7,963 nucleotides of DNA from Candidatus Woesearchaeota archaeon (GTDB lineage: Archaea > Nanobdellota > Nanobdellia > SCGC-AAA011-G17 > GW2011-AR17), in NCBI GenBank assembly GCA_018302165.1, contig JAGWAA010000034.1:1-7963 (forward strand), read 5' to 3'. The position numbers and the translations under genes are program-made. The notes under the pieces are model-generated. The model saw nothing but the letters and a program-made list of their open reading frames with translations, had not been told where the DNA came from and did not search any database. Below, one piece after another: positions 1 to 6,486 of this stretch; within the stretch, counting starts at the first letter, position 1, and each line of letters begins with the position of its first letter.

Positions 1-897
1 TTATATGCTGTTAAACCAATTACATTCCGTAATGAAGATAAATCTACCTACGTGATGGGTTTTGATTCTGAAAAAGATTATGGTGATGCATTAGAATCAA
101 ATGGTATTACTTTAGAAAAAGGCCGTTGGCCACAAAATAATGAAAATGGTTTTATCATTATTGGTAATAGCCTTGCTCATAAAACTCTTAAGAAGGAAAT
201 TTTTATTGGGAATAAGATTGATATTGGTTTATCTTCTTTTGAAGTTATTGGAATAATGAATTCAATAGGTAATGAACAAGATGATAATTCAATTTATATT
301 GCAATGGATGATGCAAGAATTTTGTTTGATGACTCAGATGGATTAAGTATGATTGAAGTAGTTGTAATGAATGGTTTTGATATAAATGAAGTAGCTAAAG
401 ATACTTTAAATAAATTAGAACGTGCACGTGATGCAGAAGATGTTGATACTTTTACTCCAGACCAAATTCTTCAACAGCTAGGAGTAATTCTTAATATAGT
501 TCAGGTAGTCTTAGTTGGAATAGCTGCAATATCTTTATTTGTTGGTGCAATTGGAATTATGAATTCTATGTTTACAAATGTTCTTGAAAGAAAAAAAGAG
601 ATAGGAATTATGAAAGCAATTGGTGCTTCACCTATGGATATTAAATATATGTTTATTGTTGAGGCCGGTTTAATGGGTTTAGTAGGAGGGATCTTAGGAG
701 TTATTTTAGGTTCATTAATTTCATTTTCAGTAGGGAAAATCGCCGAACAATCGGGTGTAATGCTTCTTAGCATTCATGTTGAATATTGGGTTATATTATT
801 AGGAATTTTTTTTGCTTTTATTGTTGGAATGATTTCAGGTTATATACCTGCCAATCAAGCTTCTAAACTAACTCCTGTGGAGGCACTCAAAGAATGA
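1..897 (+). CDS. ABC transporter permease, MacB/FtsX type (5' partial)
   Basis: The reading frame is open from the first base, so the gene is cut by the window edge and its true start and first membrane helix are missing; 298 codons remain. The GTG at 52 is internal, not the start. What remains is the C-terminal part of a MacB-like extracytoplasmic domain followed by an FtsX domain. A membrane helix lies at about residues 161-188 of the fragment, followed by the family's cytoplasmic signature (LERKKEIGIMKAIGAS). Two further helices follow, and a C-terminal PANQASKLTPVEALKE tail. Such permeases form a dimer that works with a LolD/MacB-type ATPase, which would be encoded upstream off the window. 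The sequence is closely similar in arrangement to the next gene, indicating a tandem duplication and a probable heterodimer. The transported substrate cannot be read from the sequence. Confidence 0.93.
   Translation, partial: LYAVKPITFRNEDKSTYVMGFDSEKDYGDALESNGITLEKGRWPQNNENGFIIIGNSLAHKTLKKEIFIGNKIDIGLSSFEVIGIMNSIGNEQDDNSIYIAMDDARILFDDSDGLSMIEVVVMNGFDINEVAKDTLNKLERARDAEDVDTFTPDQILQQLGVILNIVQVVLVGIAAISLFVGAIGIMNSMFTNVLERKKEIGIMKAIGASPMDIKYMFIVEAGLMGLVGGILGVILGSLISFSVGKIAEQSGVMLLSIHVEYWVILLGIFFAFIVGMISGYIPANQASKLTPVEALKE
877..883 (+). promoter_or_regulatory. Shine-Dalgarno site of the second permease
   Basis: GTGGAGG lies within the end of the upstream permease gene, 10 bases before the ATG at 894. 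With the ATGA overlap it supports translation of the second permease from the same mRNA. Such a site is not seen ahead of the genes here that have their own TATA box and look leaderless on the + strand. Confidence 0.6.
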
Positions 898-2081
898 TTC
901 GTGATTTATTTATTTATGGCTTGAAAAATATGCGCCATCGTCAATTAAGAAGTTGGTTAACAGTTCTGGGTGTTGTTATTGGTATAGCGGCAATTGTTTC
1001 TTTGATGACGATTGGTCAAGGTTTGGAGAATGCTATTGTTGAACAATTTTCAGCTATGGGTGCGGGTAAAATTAGGGTTGTTCCAGAAGGTTTGACAGGT
1101 CCACCGGTTGGTGAATCTGGATTTACTGAGGATGATGTTGATATTGTTAAAGATACTATTGGCATAGATTATGCTGGAGGTGTAATTCTTACATCTGCTC
1201 AAATAACTTATGATAATCAAAATTATATAACTTTTATCAAGGCCATTGATTCAGAACTTGCTGAAGAAGCAAAACCCGATATTAATGCTGAAATTGGAGA
1301 TGGTCATTGGTTTAGTTCTGGTGAAACTAAAGTTGCTGTTATAGGTTATAATTTTGCAAATAATCTTTTTGATAAAGAGATTATGTTAAAAAATAATATT
1401 GAAATTAATGGAATCAAATTTAAAATTGTTGGTATTCTTGAAAAGATTGGAACTCAAGAAATTGATAATGTATTATATATCTCTAAAGATGATGCAAGAG
1501 AAATTTTTGATAATGAAGAAAGTGTTAATTTTATTTATGCTGCTGTTGAAGAGGGTAAGGATTTAGAAGAAGTTGCAATAAAAGTCCAAACAAATCTTGA
1601 AAGAAGTCGTGGTAATGATAACTTTGATGTATATACTCCTGAACAATTACTTTCACAACTTGGAAGTATTTTGAGTATAGTTCAATTTATTCTTGCAGGG
1701 ATTGCTGCAATCTCATTAGCTGTTGGTGGAATTGGTATTATGAATACTATGTATACTTCTGTATTGGAAAGAACAAAAGAAATTGGAGCAATGAAAGCAA
1801 TTGGCGCAAGTCAAAAACATATCCTAATTATATTTATTTTTGAATCTGGTTTAATTGGGTTAGTTGGTGGTTTAATTGGTGCTATTCTCGGAACTTTTTT
1901 TGCTTTTTCCGTCAGTGGTATAGCTTCATTATTAGGTTTTGATTATCTAAAAATAACTATTTTATGGAGTGTTATCTTGTTTGCATTATTGTTTGCTTTT
2001 ATACTTGGTATGGTTAGCGGTTTATGGCCTGCATATAAGGCTTCTAAATTAAATCCAGTTGAAGCATTGAGATATGAATAA
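894..2081 (+). CDS. ABC transporter permease, MacB/FtsX type
   Basis: A complete 395-aa protein of normal length for MacB-like permeases without a fused ATPase. An amphipathic N-terminus with RHRQLRSWLTVLGVVIGIA leads into a first membrane helix at about residues 22-41. A large extracytoplasmic MacB-type domain follows (about 45-255). Three helices follow at about 259-285, 311-338 and 356-378. The FtsX signature LERTKEIGAMKAIGAS is at 291-306, and the tail PAYKASKLNPVEALR is typical of the family. The start codon overlaps the upstream permease's stop (ATGA), and a GTGGAGG Shine-Dalgarno sequence lies 10 bases before it, so translation is probably coupled and the two permeases made together. 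No ATPase gene is present in the window. The role is presumably export or envelope-associated; the substrate is unknown. Confidence 0.95.
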   Translation: MIRDLFIYGLKNMRHRQLRSWLTVLGVVIGIAAIVSLMTIGQGLENAIVEQFSAMGAGKIRVVPEGLTGPPVGESGFTEDDVDIVKDTIGIDYAGGVILTSAQITYDNQNYITFIKAIDSELAEEAKPDINAEIGDGHWFSSGETKVAVIGYNFANNLFDKEIMLKNNIEINGIKFKIVGILEKIGTQEIDNVLYISKDDAREIFDNEESVNFIYAAVEEGKDLEEVAIKVQTNLERSRGNDNFDVYTPEQLLSQLGSILSIVQFILAGIAAISLAVGGIGIMNTMYTSVLERTKEIGAMKAIGASQKHILIIFIFESGLIGLVGGLIGAILGTFFAFSVSGIASLLGFDYLKITILWSVILFALLFAFILGMVSGLWPAYKASKLNPVEALRYE

Positions 2082-2082
2082 T

Positions 2083-2090
2083 TTTTTAAA
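2083..2090 (+). promoter_or_regulatory. Archaeal TATA box for the PHP gene
   Basis: TTTTTAAA is centred about 25.5 bases before the ATG at 2112, directly after the permease stop codon. At the usual archaeal distance transcription would begin at or next to the A of the ATG, giving a leaderless mRNA. The T-run inside it could also help end transcription of the permease operon. Confidence 0.5.
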
Positions 2091-2111
2091 CTTAGGCCTC
2101 TATTTTATCTT

Positions 2112-2813
2112 ATGGTTTTCATTGATATGCATGTTCATTCAAAATCTTCTGATGGTACTGCTTCTGTGAAAGAGTTACTTTCTTTATCTAAAAAATTAAA
2201 AACAGGCCTTGCTATTACTGACCATAATACTATCTCTGGTTCTATCGAAGCTTGTAAGGATAAGGATGCTTTAGTTATTCCTGGAATTGAAGTCGGTTCT
2301 TCAAGTTTCAATCATCTTCTGTTTTATTTTTATGATATTCAAGAACTTAAAGAATTCTACCAAAAAGAAATTTTACCTTTTAAAATTGATCATAGATTCC
2401 ACCTTTATAGAACAAAACTTCCTCTCTTGAAGTTATTAGAAATATCCAAGAATTATAATTGTTTAACTTCTGCTGCTCATCCTTCTATTAAAACATTAAT
2501 CTGGACAAAGAAACCTCTTTCAATGGTTGATGCTATAGAGGTTCTAAATTCTTCCATTCCTTCAAAATATAATGCAAAAGCTTTCAAGATTTCAGACACC
2601 CTAAAAAAATCAAAAACTGCAGGTAGTGATGCTCATTCAATTCGGCACTTAAATTCAGGTGGTATAATTTCTAATGAAAGTAATATAGAAGGGATATTAA
2701 ACTCCGTTAAAAAGAATAAAAACAAAATTACTGGGACTAGTTATACAACTTTACAAAATTTTAGGCATACTTTAATTACATCCAATTCTGTTTTTCGTGT
2801 TAAAAAAGTCTAA
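2112..2813 (+). CDS. PHP-domain metal-dependent phosphoesterase
   Basis: A 233-aa protein of the polymerase-and-histidinol-phosphatase (PHP) superfamily, stand-alone TrpH/YciV-like type. The metal-binding motifs are intact and in order: DMHVHS (H7, H9) with D14, ITDHN (D37, H38), GIEV (E60), AAHP (H123) and GSDAHS (D173, H175). These residues bind the two or three metal ions of the active site in a TIM-barrel-like fold. Family members hydrolyse phosphate esters, including nucleoside 3',5'-bisphosphates and short RNA ends; the substrate here cannot be told. No signal peptide or membrane helix is seen, so it should be cytoplasmic. It has its own TATA box with leaderless spacing, and a T-rich terminator region follows. 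The ATG at 2112 is preferred because the family's conserved sequence begins at residue 4. Confidence 0.88.
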   Translation: MVFIDMHVHSKSSDGTASVKELLSLSKKLKTGLAITDHNTISGSIEACKDKDALVIPGIEVGSSSFNHLLFYFYDIQELKEFYQKEILPFKIDHRFHLYRTKLPLLKLLEISKNYNCLTSAAHPSIKTLIWTKKPLSMVDAIEVLNSSIPSKYNAKAFKISDTLKKSKTAGSDAHSIRHLNSGGIISNESNIEGILNSVKKNKNKITGTSYTTLQNFRHTLITSNSVFRVKKV

Positions 2814-2844
2814 TTTTTTTTAAACTATTTGATTGAGTTTTTTT
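2814..2844 (+). terminator. T-rich transcription terminator after the PHP gene
   Basis: A run of eight T (2814-2821) directly follows the PHP stop codon, and a run of seven T follows at 2838-2844. Archaeal RNA polymerase stops at such T-runs without needing a hairpin. The position between one gene's end and the next gene's promoter fits termination. Confidence 0.55.
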
Positions 2845-2865
2845 ACCCTTTTTGCATTAGAAACC

Positions 2866-2873
2866 TTTAAAAA
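2866..2873 (+). promoter_or_regulatory. Archaeal TATA box for the ferredoxin gene
   Basis: TTTAAAAA, preceded by AAACC as a possible BRE, is centred 26.5 bases before the ATG at 2896. It predicts a leaderless ferredoxin mRNA and rules against the longer reading from the TTG at 2833, which would run through the promoter. Confidence 0.6.
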
Positions 2874-2895
2874 GGGTAGTTTAACTATTATTTTT

Positions 2896-3174
2896 ATGGG
2901 CCATTATCATATAACTCATGATAGGAAAGCTTGCATTGGTTGCGGCGCTTGTCTTTCAGTCTGTCCAGAAAATTGGGAAATGATTGAAAGAAACGGCGAG
3001 TTCAAGGCTAAACCTAAAAAATTAGATATTAATGAAGATGAATATAATAGCAATAGCGAAGCTGCAACTATTTGCCCAGTAGAGTGTATTCATATCGAAA
3101 AGATAAAAATTAAAAAGCGCTCTGCTGAAGAATTGTCCTATGGTGAGGATGAGGAAGAATTAGATTCTGAGTAA
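2896..3174 (+). CDS. Small [4Fe-4S] ferredoxin with acidic tail
   Basis: A 92-aa electron carrier. CIGCGACLSVCPE (C13, C16, C19, C23) and a distal ICPVECIHI (C60, C64) fit a single-cluster ferredoxin of the Pyrococcus/Thermotoga type. C13, C16, C19 and C60 are the likely ligands of one [4Fe-4S] cluster. In that family the cysteine at the place of C23 is often in a disulfide; C64 replaces the usual alanine of CPVDAI and might pair with it (inference). The N-terminus is histidine-rich (GHYHITH), and a highly acidic tail (GEDEEELDSE) follows a lysine-rich stretch. It would carry electrons for anaerobic oxidoreductases, none of which lie in the window. The frame is open upstream to a TTG at 2833, but that extension overlaps the TATA box and adds a non-conserved hydrophobic segment, so ATG 2896 is chosen. 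Confidence 0.9.
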   Translation: MGHYHITHDRKACIGCGACLSVCPENWEMIERNGEFKAKPKKLDINEDEYNSNSEAATICPVECIHIEKIKIKKRSAEELSYGEDEEELDSE

Positions 3175-3179
3175 AGATA

Positions 3180-3186
3180 TTTTTTT
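3180..3186 (+). terminator. T-run terminator after ferredoxin
   Basis: Seven T residues begin six bases after the ferredoxin stop codon, in front of the next TATA box. This fits a simple archaeal T-run terminator that separates the ferredoxin from the following operon. Confidence 0.45.
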
Positions 3187-3230
3187 ACTAAAATTAGTTA
3201 TTTCTATGTCAAATTTTTATGAACATAACT

Positions 3231-3238
3231 TTTATAAA
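3231..3238 (+). promoter_or_regulatory. Archaeal TATA box for the small-protein/S1-like operon
   Basis: TTTATAAA is a near-ideal archaeal TATA box centred 26.5 bases before the ATG at 3261. It decides the start of the small gene: the upstream in-frame ATG at 3219 would place the promoter inside the coding region. The operon mRNA should be leaderless. Confidence 0.65.
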
Positions 3239-3260
3239 GGTCCTATTATCCAATTTTATA

Positions 3261-3419
3261 ATGGAAGATAATGAAGAAATGTCAGCACAAGAATTAGCTA
3301 TTGCTGCTTACAATAAATTAGACGCATTGATTGATCTTTTGATCAAAAAAAATATAATTACTGAAGCAGAATTTGAAGCTGCTGAGGATGAACTATACAA
3401 AGAACTTGAACAAGAATGA
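3261..3419 (+). CDS. Small acidic helical protein, function unknown
   Basis: A 52-aa protein I do not recognise by name. It is rich in Glu, Asp, Ala and Leu and should be almost wholly alpha-helical: a first helix about residues 8-29 (AQELAIAAYNKLDALIDLLI), a short turn KKNIIT, and a second helix about 35-50 ending in KELEQE. The helix-turn-helix hairpin with LIDLLIKKNIITEAEFE looks like the short helical segments that mediate protein-protein contacts, but no function can be assigned. An alternative start at 3219 would add 14 residues but runs through the TATA box, so ATG 3261 is preferred. The stop codon overlaps the start of the next gene (ATGA), so the two products are probably made together and may form a complex. 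Confidence 0.75.
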   Translation: MEDNEEMSAQELAIAAYNKLDALIDLLIKKNIITEAEFEAAEDELYKELEQE

Positions 3420-4099
3420 ATCCAAAAAGACAACTAATTATTGATGGCCTTGAAGAATCTGGGTTTACATATTCAAAACCTAATTTTTCTAGACCGGAAA
3501 TGAATCGTTATATGTTATTTTCTAAACCAATGTCTGCTCCTTATTTAGTTTCTTTTCATGATAAGTTTAGCTATAATGGTGGATTAGATAATTTTAAAGC
3601 AGATATAAAAATTACAAGAAGACAAGGTCTAAATCCATTACCTATCTTTGATAGTGATATATTTTTTAGGCCTGATAGAGGCAAACAAGAATTCAGAGCT
3701 TCATCTAGTACAGATAGAAGAAAATTATTTGGTTTAGAATTAATTACGAACGAACTTTTCGGTAGGGTTACTTATGTCTCAGATTATGGATTATTTGTAG
3801 TAAATTATGGTGATGAAATTGGGACTTACTATAATGCAAGGGTAAAAGGTCAAATACCTACGAGTGGTTTTCAAGTTGGTCTTAAAACTATAAAAGTTGT
3901 TCAGGTTAAAGCTCATTATCCTTTTTTTGGATTATCTTCTTCTAATGGTCTAGGCCAGATTGTAATGCACTTTATAGCAGAAGAATCCGGAGATGAAATT
4001 AGAGGCCAACAAATTTTAGATAGCCAGGGTGATGATGACGATTTAACTTGGGGAGAATTGTGTGATGTTAAAGCCGCAATTGAAAGAGATCGTAGTTAA
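3416..4099 (+). CDS. Uncharacterised protein with an S1/OB-like segment
   Basis: A 227-aa soluble protein without a family I can name. Residues about 114-176 resemble an S1-type RNA-binding OB fold. LFGRVTYVSDYGLFVV (114-129) matches the first two strands of S1 domains, with the typical G-x-V-x-x-V-x-D-x-G-x-F-V pattern. VGLKTIKVVQV with FFGLSSS (about 154-176) matches the last strands. The helical middle part is not typical, so this is a divergent match. Residues 1-113 are a mixed segment with many aromatic and basic residues (RPEMNRYMLFSKP, KITRRQG, FRPDRGKQ) and no known motif. The C-terminus has an acidic run DDDD (206-209) followed by a short helix. It overlaps the 52-aa gene by four bases and shares its leaderless promoter. 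RNA or nucleic-acid binding is an inference only. Confidence 0.8.
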   Translation: MNPKRQLIIDGLEESGFTYSKPNFSRPEMNRYMLFSKPMSAPYLVSFHDKFSYNGGLDNFKADIKITRRQGLNPLPIFDSDIFFRPDRGKQEFRASSSTDRRKLFGLELITNELFGRVTYVSDYGLFVVNYGDEIGTYYNARVKGQIPTSGFQVGLKTIKVVQVKAHYPFFGLSSSNGLGQIVMHFIAEESGDEIRGQQILDSQGDDDDLTWGELCDVKAAIERDRS

Positions 4100-4103
4100 A
4101 AAG

Positions 4104-4111
4104 ATTTATAA
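4104..4111 (+). promoter_or_regulatory. Possible TATA box for the 36-aa gene
   Basis: ATTTATAA is centred about 36 bases before the ATG at 4144. At the usual distance transcription would begin near 4134, giving a leader of about ten bases, unlike the strictly leaderless neighbours. Confidence 0.4.
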
Positions 4112-4143
4112 GAAGAATTACTTTTTAATATTCTGAAGTAAAA

Positions 4144-4254
4144 ATGGGTGAATACACTTCTGAAGAGCATAGAAAAACAAAGAAAGAAGGCAAATTAAAA
4201 AGATCTTTTAGAGTTTACAAAAAAGGCGGATCTTTACGAGACAAAAGATTATAA
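4144..4254 (+). CDS. Very small basic protein, function unknown
   Basis: An open frame of 36 codons beginning MGEYTSEEHRKTKKEGKL and ending GGSLRDKRL. It has a short acidic start, then a strongly basic Lys/Arg-rich body (KLKRSFRVYKKGG), a composition common to small ribosome- or nucleic-acid-binding proteins. I recognise no family. Support for a real gene: it fills the gap between two genes, has a TATA-like box upstream, starts with ATG, and its codons look like those of its neighbours. Its TAA stop (4252-4254) lies inside the TATA box of the following hydrolase gene, so the two transcription units are interlocked. It could still be a chance frame. Confidence 0.55.
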   Translation: MGEYTSEEHRKTKKEGKLKRSFRVYKKGGSLRDKRL

Positions 4255-4256
4255 AT
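4249..4256 (+). promoter_or_regulatory. Archaeal TATA box for the arginase-family gene
   Basis: TTATAAAT is centred 25.5 bases before the ATG at 4278, giving a leaderless mRNA. It overlaps the last codon and stop of the 36-aa gene. Confidence 0.55.
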
Positions 4257-4277
4257 GCAAAACTTCTATTTATTTTC

Positions 4278-5105
4278 ATGAAATTTCCTTACGCAAATGC
4301 CCCTTTACAAGAAGCGGAGTTTGTAATCATTGGTGTTCCTGATGAATCTGGTTCAATGTCTCAAAGAACTGGCTGTAAAAAAGGCCCTGATGCAATTCGT
4401 GCTGTAGCTTATGAAAGGTGCATCTTCAAGCGCAAAGGTACTTTTTCTTTGGCCCAAGTTAGTTCTGGTGCAATCACACAAAAGATTCACGATTATGGAA
4501 ATGTTGATAAGAAAAAGATTTCAAAAGTTGTAGAAGTCTTGAAGGGCAAAATCCCTGTTGTGCTTGGTGGTGACCATTCTATTACTGCTGAGGTTTTAAA
4601 AAATTTCAAGGATGTTACAATAATTTATTTTGATGCCCATCCAGATATTATTTCTTCTATGCATGGTTACTATGGTTCAGTTCTTTCAGATGCAGAAGTT
4701 AACCTTGGTCGTTCTATTGAAATAGGTATTCGAGAACCTGAAATTGAAGAACTAAAAAACATAAAAAAACAAAGATTGGAAATAGTTTATGCTGAAGAAT
4801 TTTATGAGAAAGGTCTTGAACACATTTGGGCCAGAATAAAAAATAAAGTTAAAGGTAAAGTTTATGTTTCTATTGATTTGGATGTTTTCGATCCTGCATT
4901 TGCTCCTGGAGTCTCATGTCCAGTTCCAGGTGGTATAAATTTTAATCAAGCATTATTTTTATTGAAAAGAATATTCAAAGAACTCCATATTGTTGGTTTT
5001 GATATTATGGAATTAAACCCTAGATATGACCAAGATGAAAGAACTTCACACTTAGCTGCTAAATTAATACTTGAAATGATTGCTTCTTATAAAAAGAAAA
5101 ATTAA
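4278..5105 (+). CDS. Arginase/agmatinase-family ureohydrolase
   Basis: A 275-aa Mn-dependent ureohydrolase fold. All six metal ligands of the family are visible: H100 in GGDHS, D119, H121 and D123 in FDAHPD, and D200 and D202 in SIDLDVFDP. The following APGV (209-212) and the C-terminal DIMELNP (242-248) are also classic. H129 in SMHG may take the place of the conserved active-site histidine. Archaeal members most often are agmatinases, turning agmatine into putrescine and urea. Other substrates (arginine, guanidinobutyrate, formiminoglutamate) cannot be excluded, since the substrate loops are short and not diagnostic. No polyamine genes lie next to it. The protein is cytoplasmic. The ATG sits at leaderless distance from its TATA box, and the gene is convergent with the synthetase alpha gene, with only 7 bases between the stops. 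Confidence 0.9.
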   Translation: MKFPYANAPLQEAEFVIIGVPDESGSMSQRTGCKKGPDAIRAVAYERCIFKRKGTFSLAQVSSGAITQKIHDYGNVDKKKISKVVEVLKGKIPVVLGGDHSITAEVLKNFKDVTIIYFDAHPDIISSMHGYYGSVLSDAEVNLGRSIEIGIREPEIEELKNIKKQRLEIVYAEEFYEKGLEHIWARIKNKVKGKVYVSIDLDVFDPAFAPGVSCPVPGGINFNQALFLLKRIFKELHIVGFDIMELNPRYDQDERTSHLAAKLILEMIASYKKKN

Positions 5106-5112
5106 TAGTTTC

Positions 5113-6423
5113 TTATAAAACATTCTTCAAAGCTCTTGCTAATTGATCAGTATAAGCATAAACAGGTATTCCAGCTTTTTCCAATTTTTTAGAAATAATT
5201 TGTTTACTATGACTCCCTGTGGAAACTACAAGCACTGGTTTTTTAACATGCTTTGCAACTTCAATTATTTTCTCATCAATTCCAGGTGTTTGTAATAATA
5301 GGATTAAAATAATCAAATCAATATTTTTATCTTTTTCACAGACCTCTAACGCAATTTTATACCTTTGTGCATCAGCATCTCCTAACAAATCAATTGGATT
5401 ACCGATAGACACAGCTCTAGGAAATTTTTCTCTTAGATAACTTCTATTTTCAGGATTCATCTCAGCAAGTTCTAATTTATTCTCTTCTAAAGCATCACTC
5501 ATTAGAACTCCATATCCCCCACCATTTGTAATAATTTGAATTCTTTTTTTATTTTTATTTTCAATTTTTTCAAACATTTTTGCAGTATCAAACATTTCTT
5601 CTAATGAGTCTACTAGAACTATTCCTACTTGTTTGAACGCACCTTTGTAAACTTCATACTCTCCAGCTAATGAACCTGTGTGTGACATTATTGCTTTAAC
5701 ACCCTTAGAAAATTTTCCCCCTTTAACAGCGATGATTGGTTTCTTAATTTTAGAAGCAACTTCCAAAAATCTTTTTCCATCTTTAATTCCTTCAATATAC
5801 ATGCATATAACTTTTGTATTTTTGTCTTTACTTAAATATTCTAAAAAATCTGTTTCATTCAAGTTCAATCCATTTCCATAACTAATAAATTTTGAAAATC
5901 CATATCCTCCATCAGATAATATATCTAACATTGCAACACCTAATGCTCCAGATTGAGAAATGAATGAAATACCTCCCTTTTCAGGTCTTTTCAATTTTTC
6001 TTCAGGTAAGAATAAACAATCTAATCCACTATGTGCATCAAATACTCCCAAACAATTTGGGCCTATACATTTTATTTTATAATTCTCAAGAACTTTAAAT
6101 AATTCATACTCTAATCTTTCATTTCCACTTTCTTTAAATCCTGATGAAATAATAATAACTTCTTTGATTCCTTTCTCTCCACATTCTTTTATTACTGGCA
6201 CAACAAACTCTGCAGGAATTGCAATTACAGCCATATCAACTTTTTCTTTGATATCAGAAACAGAATAATAACATTTTACTCCAAGAATTTGTTTCTCATG
6301 CATATTAACAGGTATAGTTTTGAATTTATCTTTAAGATTTCTAAATATAACATTCCCAATTTTATCTTTCTCTTTGGAAACTCCAACAACGGTAATAACT
6401 TTAGGTTCAAAAAAATTCTTCAC
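5113..6423 (-). CDS. acdA: ADP-forming acetyl/acyl-CoA synthetase, alpha subunit
   Basis: A 436-aa protein, close to the usual 450-460 residues of separate archaeal alpha subunits. It catalyses acyl-CoA + ADP + Pi to acid + ATP + CoA with the beta subunit, the energy-conserving last step of archaeal fermentation. Domains: a CoA-binding Rossmann domain (about 1-130, starting with FFEPKVITVVGVSKEKDKIG and including IGPNCLG), a succinyl-CoA-ligase-like flavodoxin domain (about 150-285; SQSGALG 156-162), and a third ligase domain (about 295-436; TNGGGYGV, GNPIDLLGDA). The phosphorylated histidine is H248 in SHTGSLAG, and the conserved glutamate is E211 in YIEGIKDG. Translation starts at GTG with a GAGGTGA Shine-Dalgarno site. 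The beta gene is divergent 63 bases away, so the two subunits share a promoter region rather than an operon. Whether the substrate is acetate or a branched or aryl acid is not evident. Confidence 0.93.
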   Translation of the reverse strand: MKNFFEPKVITVVGVSKEKDKIGNVIFRNLKDKFKTIPVNMHEKQILGVKCYYSVSDIKEKVDMAVIAIPAEFVVPVIKECGEKGIKEVIIISSGFKESGNERLEYELFKVLENYKIKCIGPNCLGVFDAHSGLDCLFLPEEKLKRPEKGGISFISQSGALGVAMLDILSDGGYGFSKFISYGNGLNLNETDFLEYLSKDKNTKVICMYIEGIKDGKRFLEVASKIKKPIIAVKGGKFSKGVKAIMSHTGSLAGEYEVYKGAFKQVGIVLVDSLEEMFDTAKMFEKIENKNKKRIQIITNGGGYGVLMSDALEENKLELAEMNPENRSYLREKFPRAVSIGNPIDLLGDADAQRYKIALEVCEKDKNIDLIILILLLQTPGIDEKIIEVAKHVKKPVLVVSTGSHSKQIISKKLEKAGIPVYAYTDQLARALKNVL

Positions 6424-6426
6424 TTC

Positions 6427-6433
6427 TCACCTC
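6427..6433 (-). promoter_or_regulatory. Shine-Dalgarno site of the alpha subunit
   Basis: On the - strand, GAGGTGA is a perfect match to the 16S rRNA 3' end, three bases before the GTG start. The spacing is short, but the predicted transcription start near 6434 would place it right at the mRNA's 5' end. This contrasts with the leaderless beta subunit across the same promoter. Confidence 0.6.
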
Positions 6434-6455
6434 TTCTATAAAATACTTAAAAAAA

Positions 6456-6465
6456 CTTTATAAAG
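6456..6465. promoter_or_regulatory. Palindromic TATA box shared by divergent acdA and acdB
   Basis: CTTTATAAAG is identical on both strands. Its centre (6460.5) is 26.5 bases before the beta ATG at 6487 and about 37 bases before the alpha GTG at 6423. One TBP site could thus serve both subunits, with the flanking A-rich sequence acting as BRE elements: AAAAAAA on the beta side and, read on the other strand, GAAAAG on the alpha side. A second A/T-rich motif at 6438-6445 is too near the alpha start to be its TATA box. Confidence 0.65.
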
Positions 6466-6486
6466 CTTTTCAATATCATATACTCC

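Noticed and set aside
501..773. Open frame of 90 codons on the - strand.
   Set aside because: It is the antisense of the well-supported permease coding sequence and resembles no protein.
2833..2895. N-terminal extension of the ferredoxin from a TTG, giving a hydrophobic leader.
   Set aside because: The stretch contains T-runs and the TATA box, and the added residues are unlike ferredoxin N-termini; ATG 2896 fits the leaderless spacing.
3219..3260. Longer start of the 52-aa gene at ATG 3219.
   Set aside because: This segment holds the TTTATAAA box at the ideal distance from ATG 3261, so it is promoter, not coding sequence.
5219..5881. Two open frames on the + strand (5219-5440 and 5678-5881).
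   Set aside because: Both are antisense to the alpha-subunit gene, whose motifs are unmistakable; their translations show no known pattern.
6438..6445. Second TATA-like motif on the - strand before the alpha subunit.
   Set aside because: At normal spacing it would start transcription inside the coding region, downstream of the GTG and its Shine-Dalgarno site.
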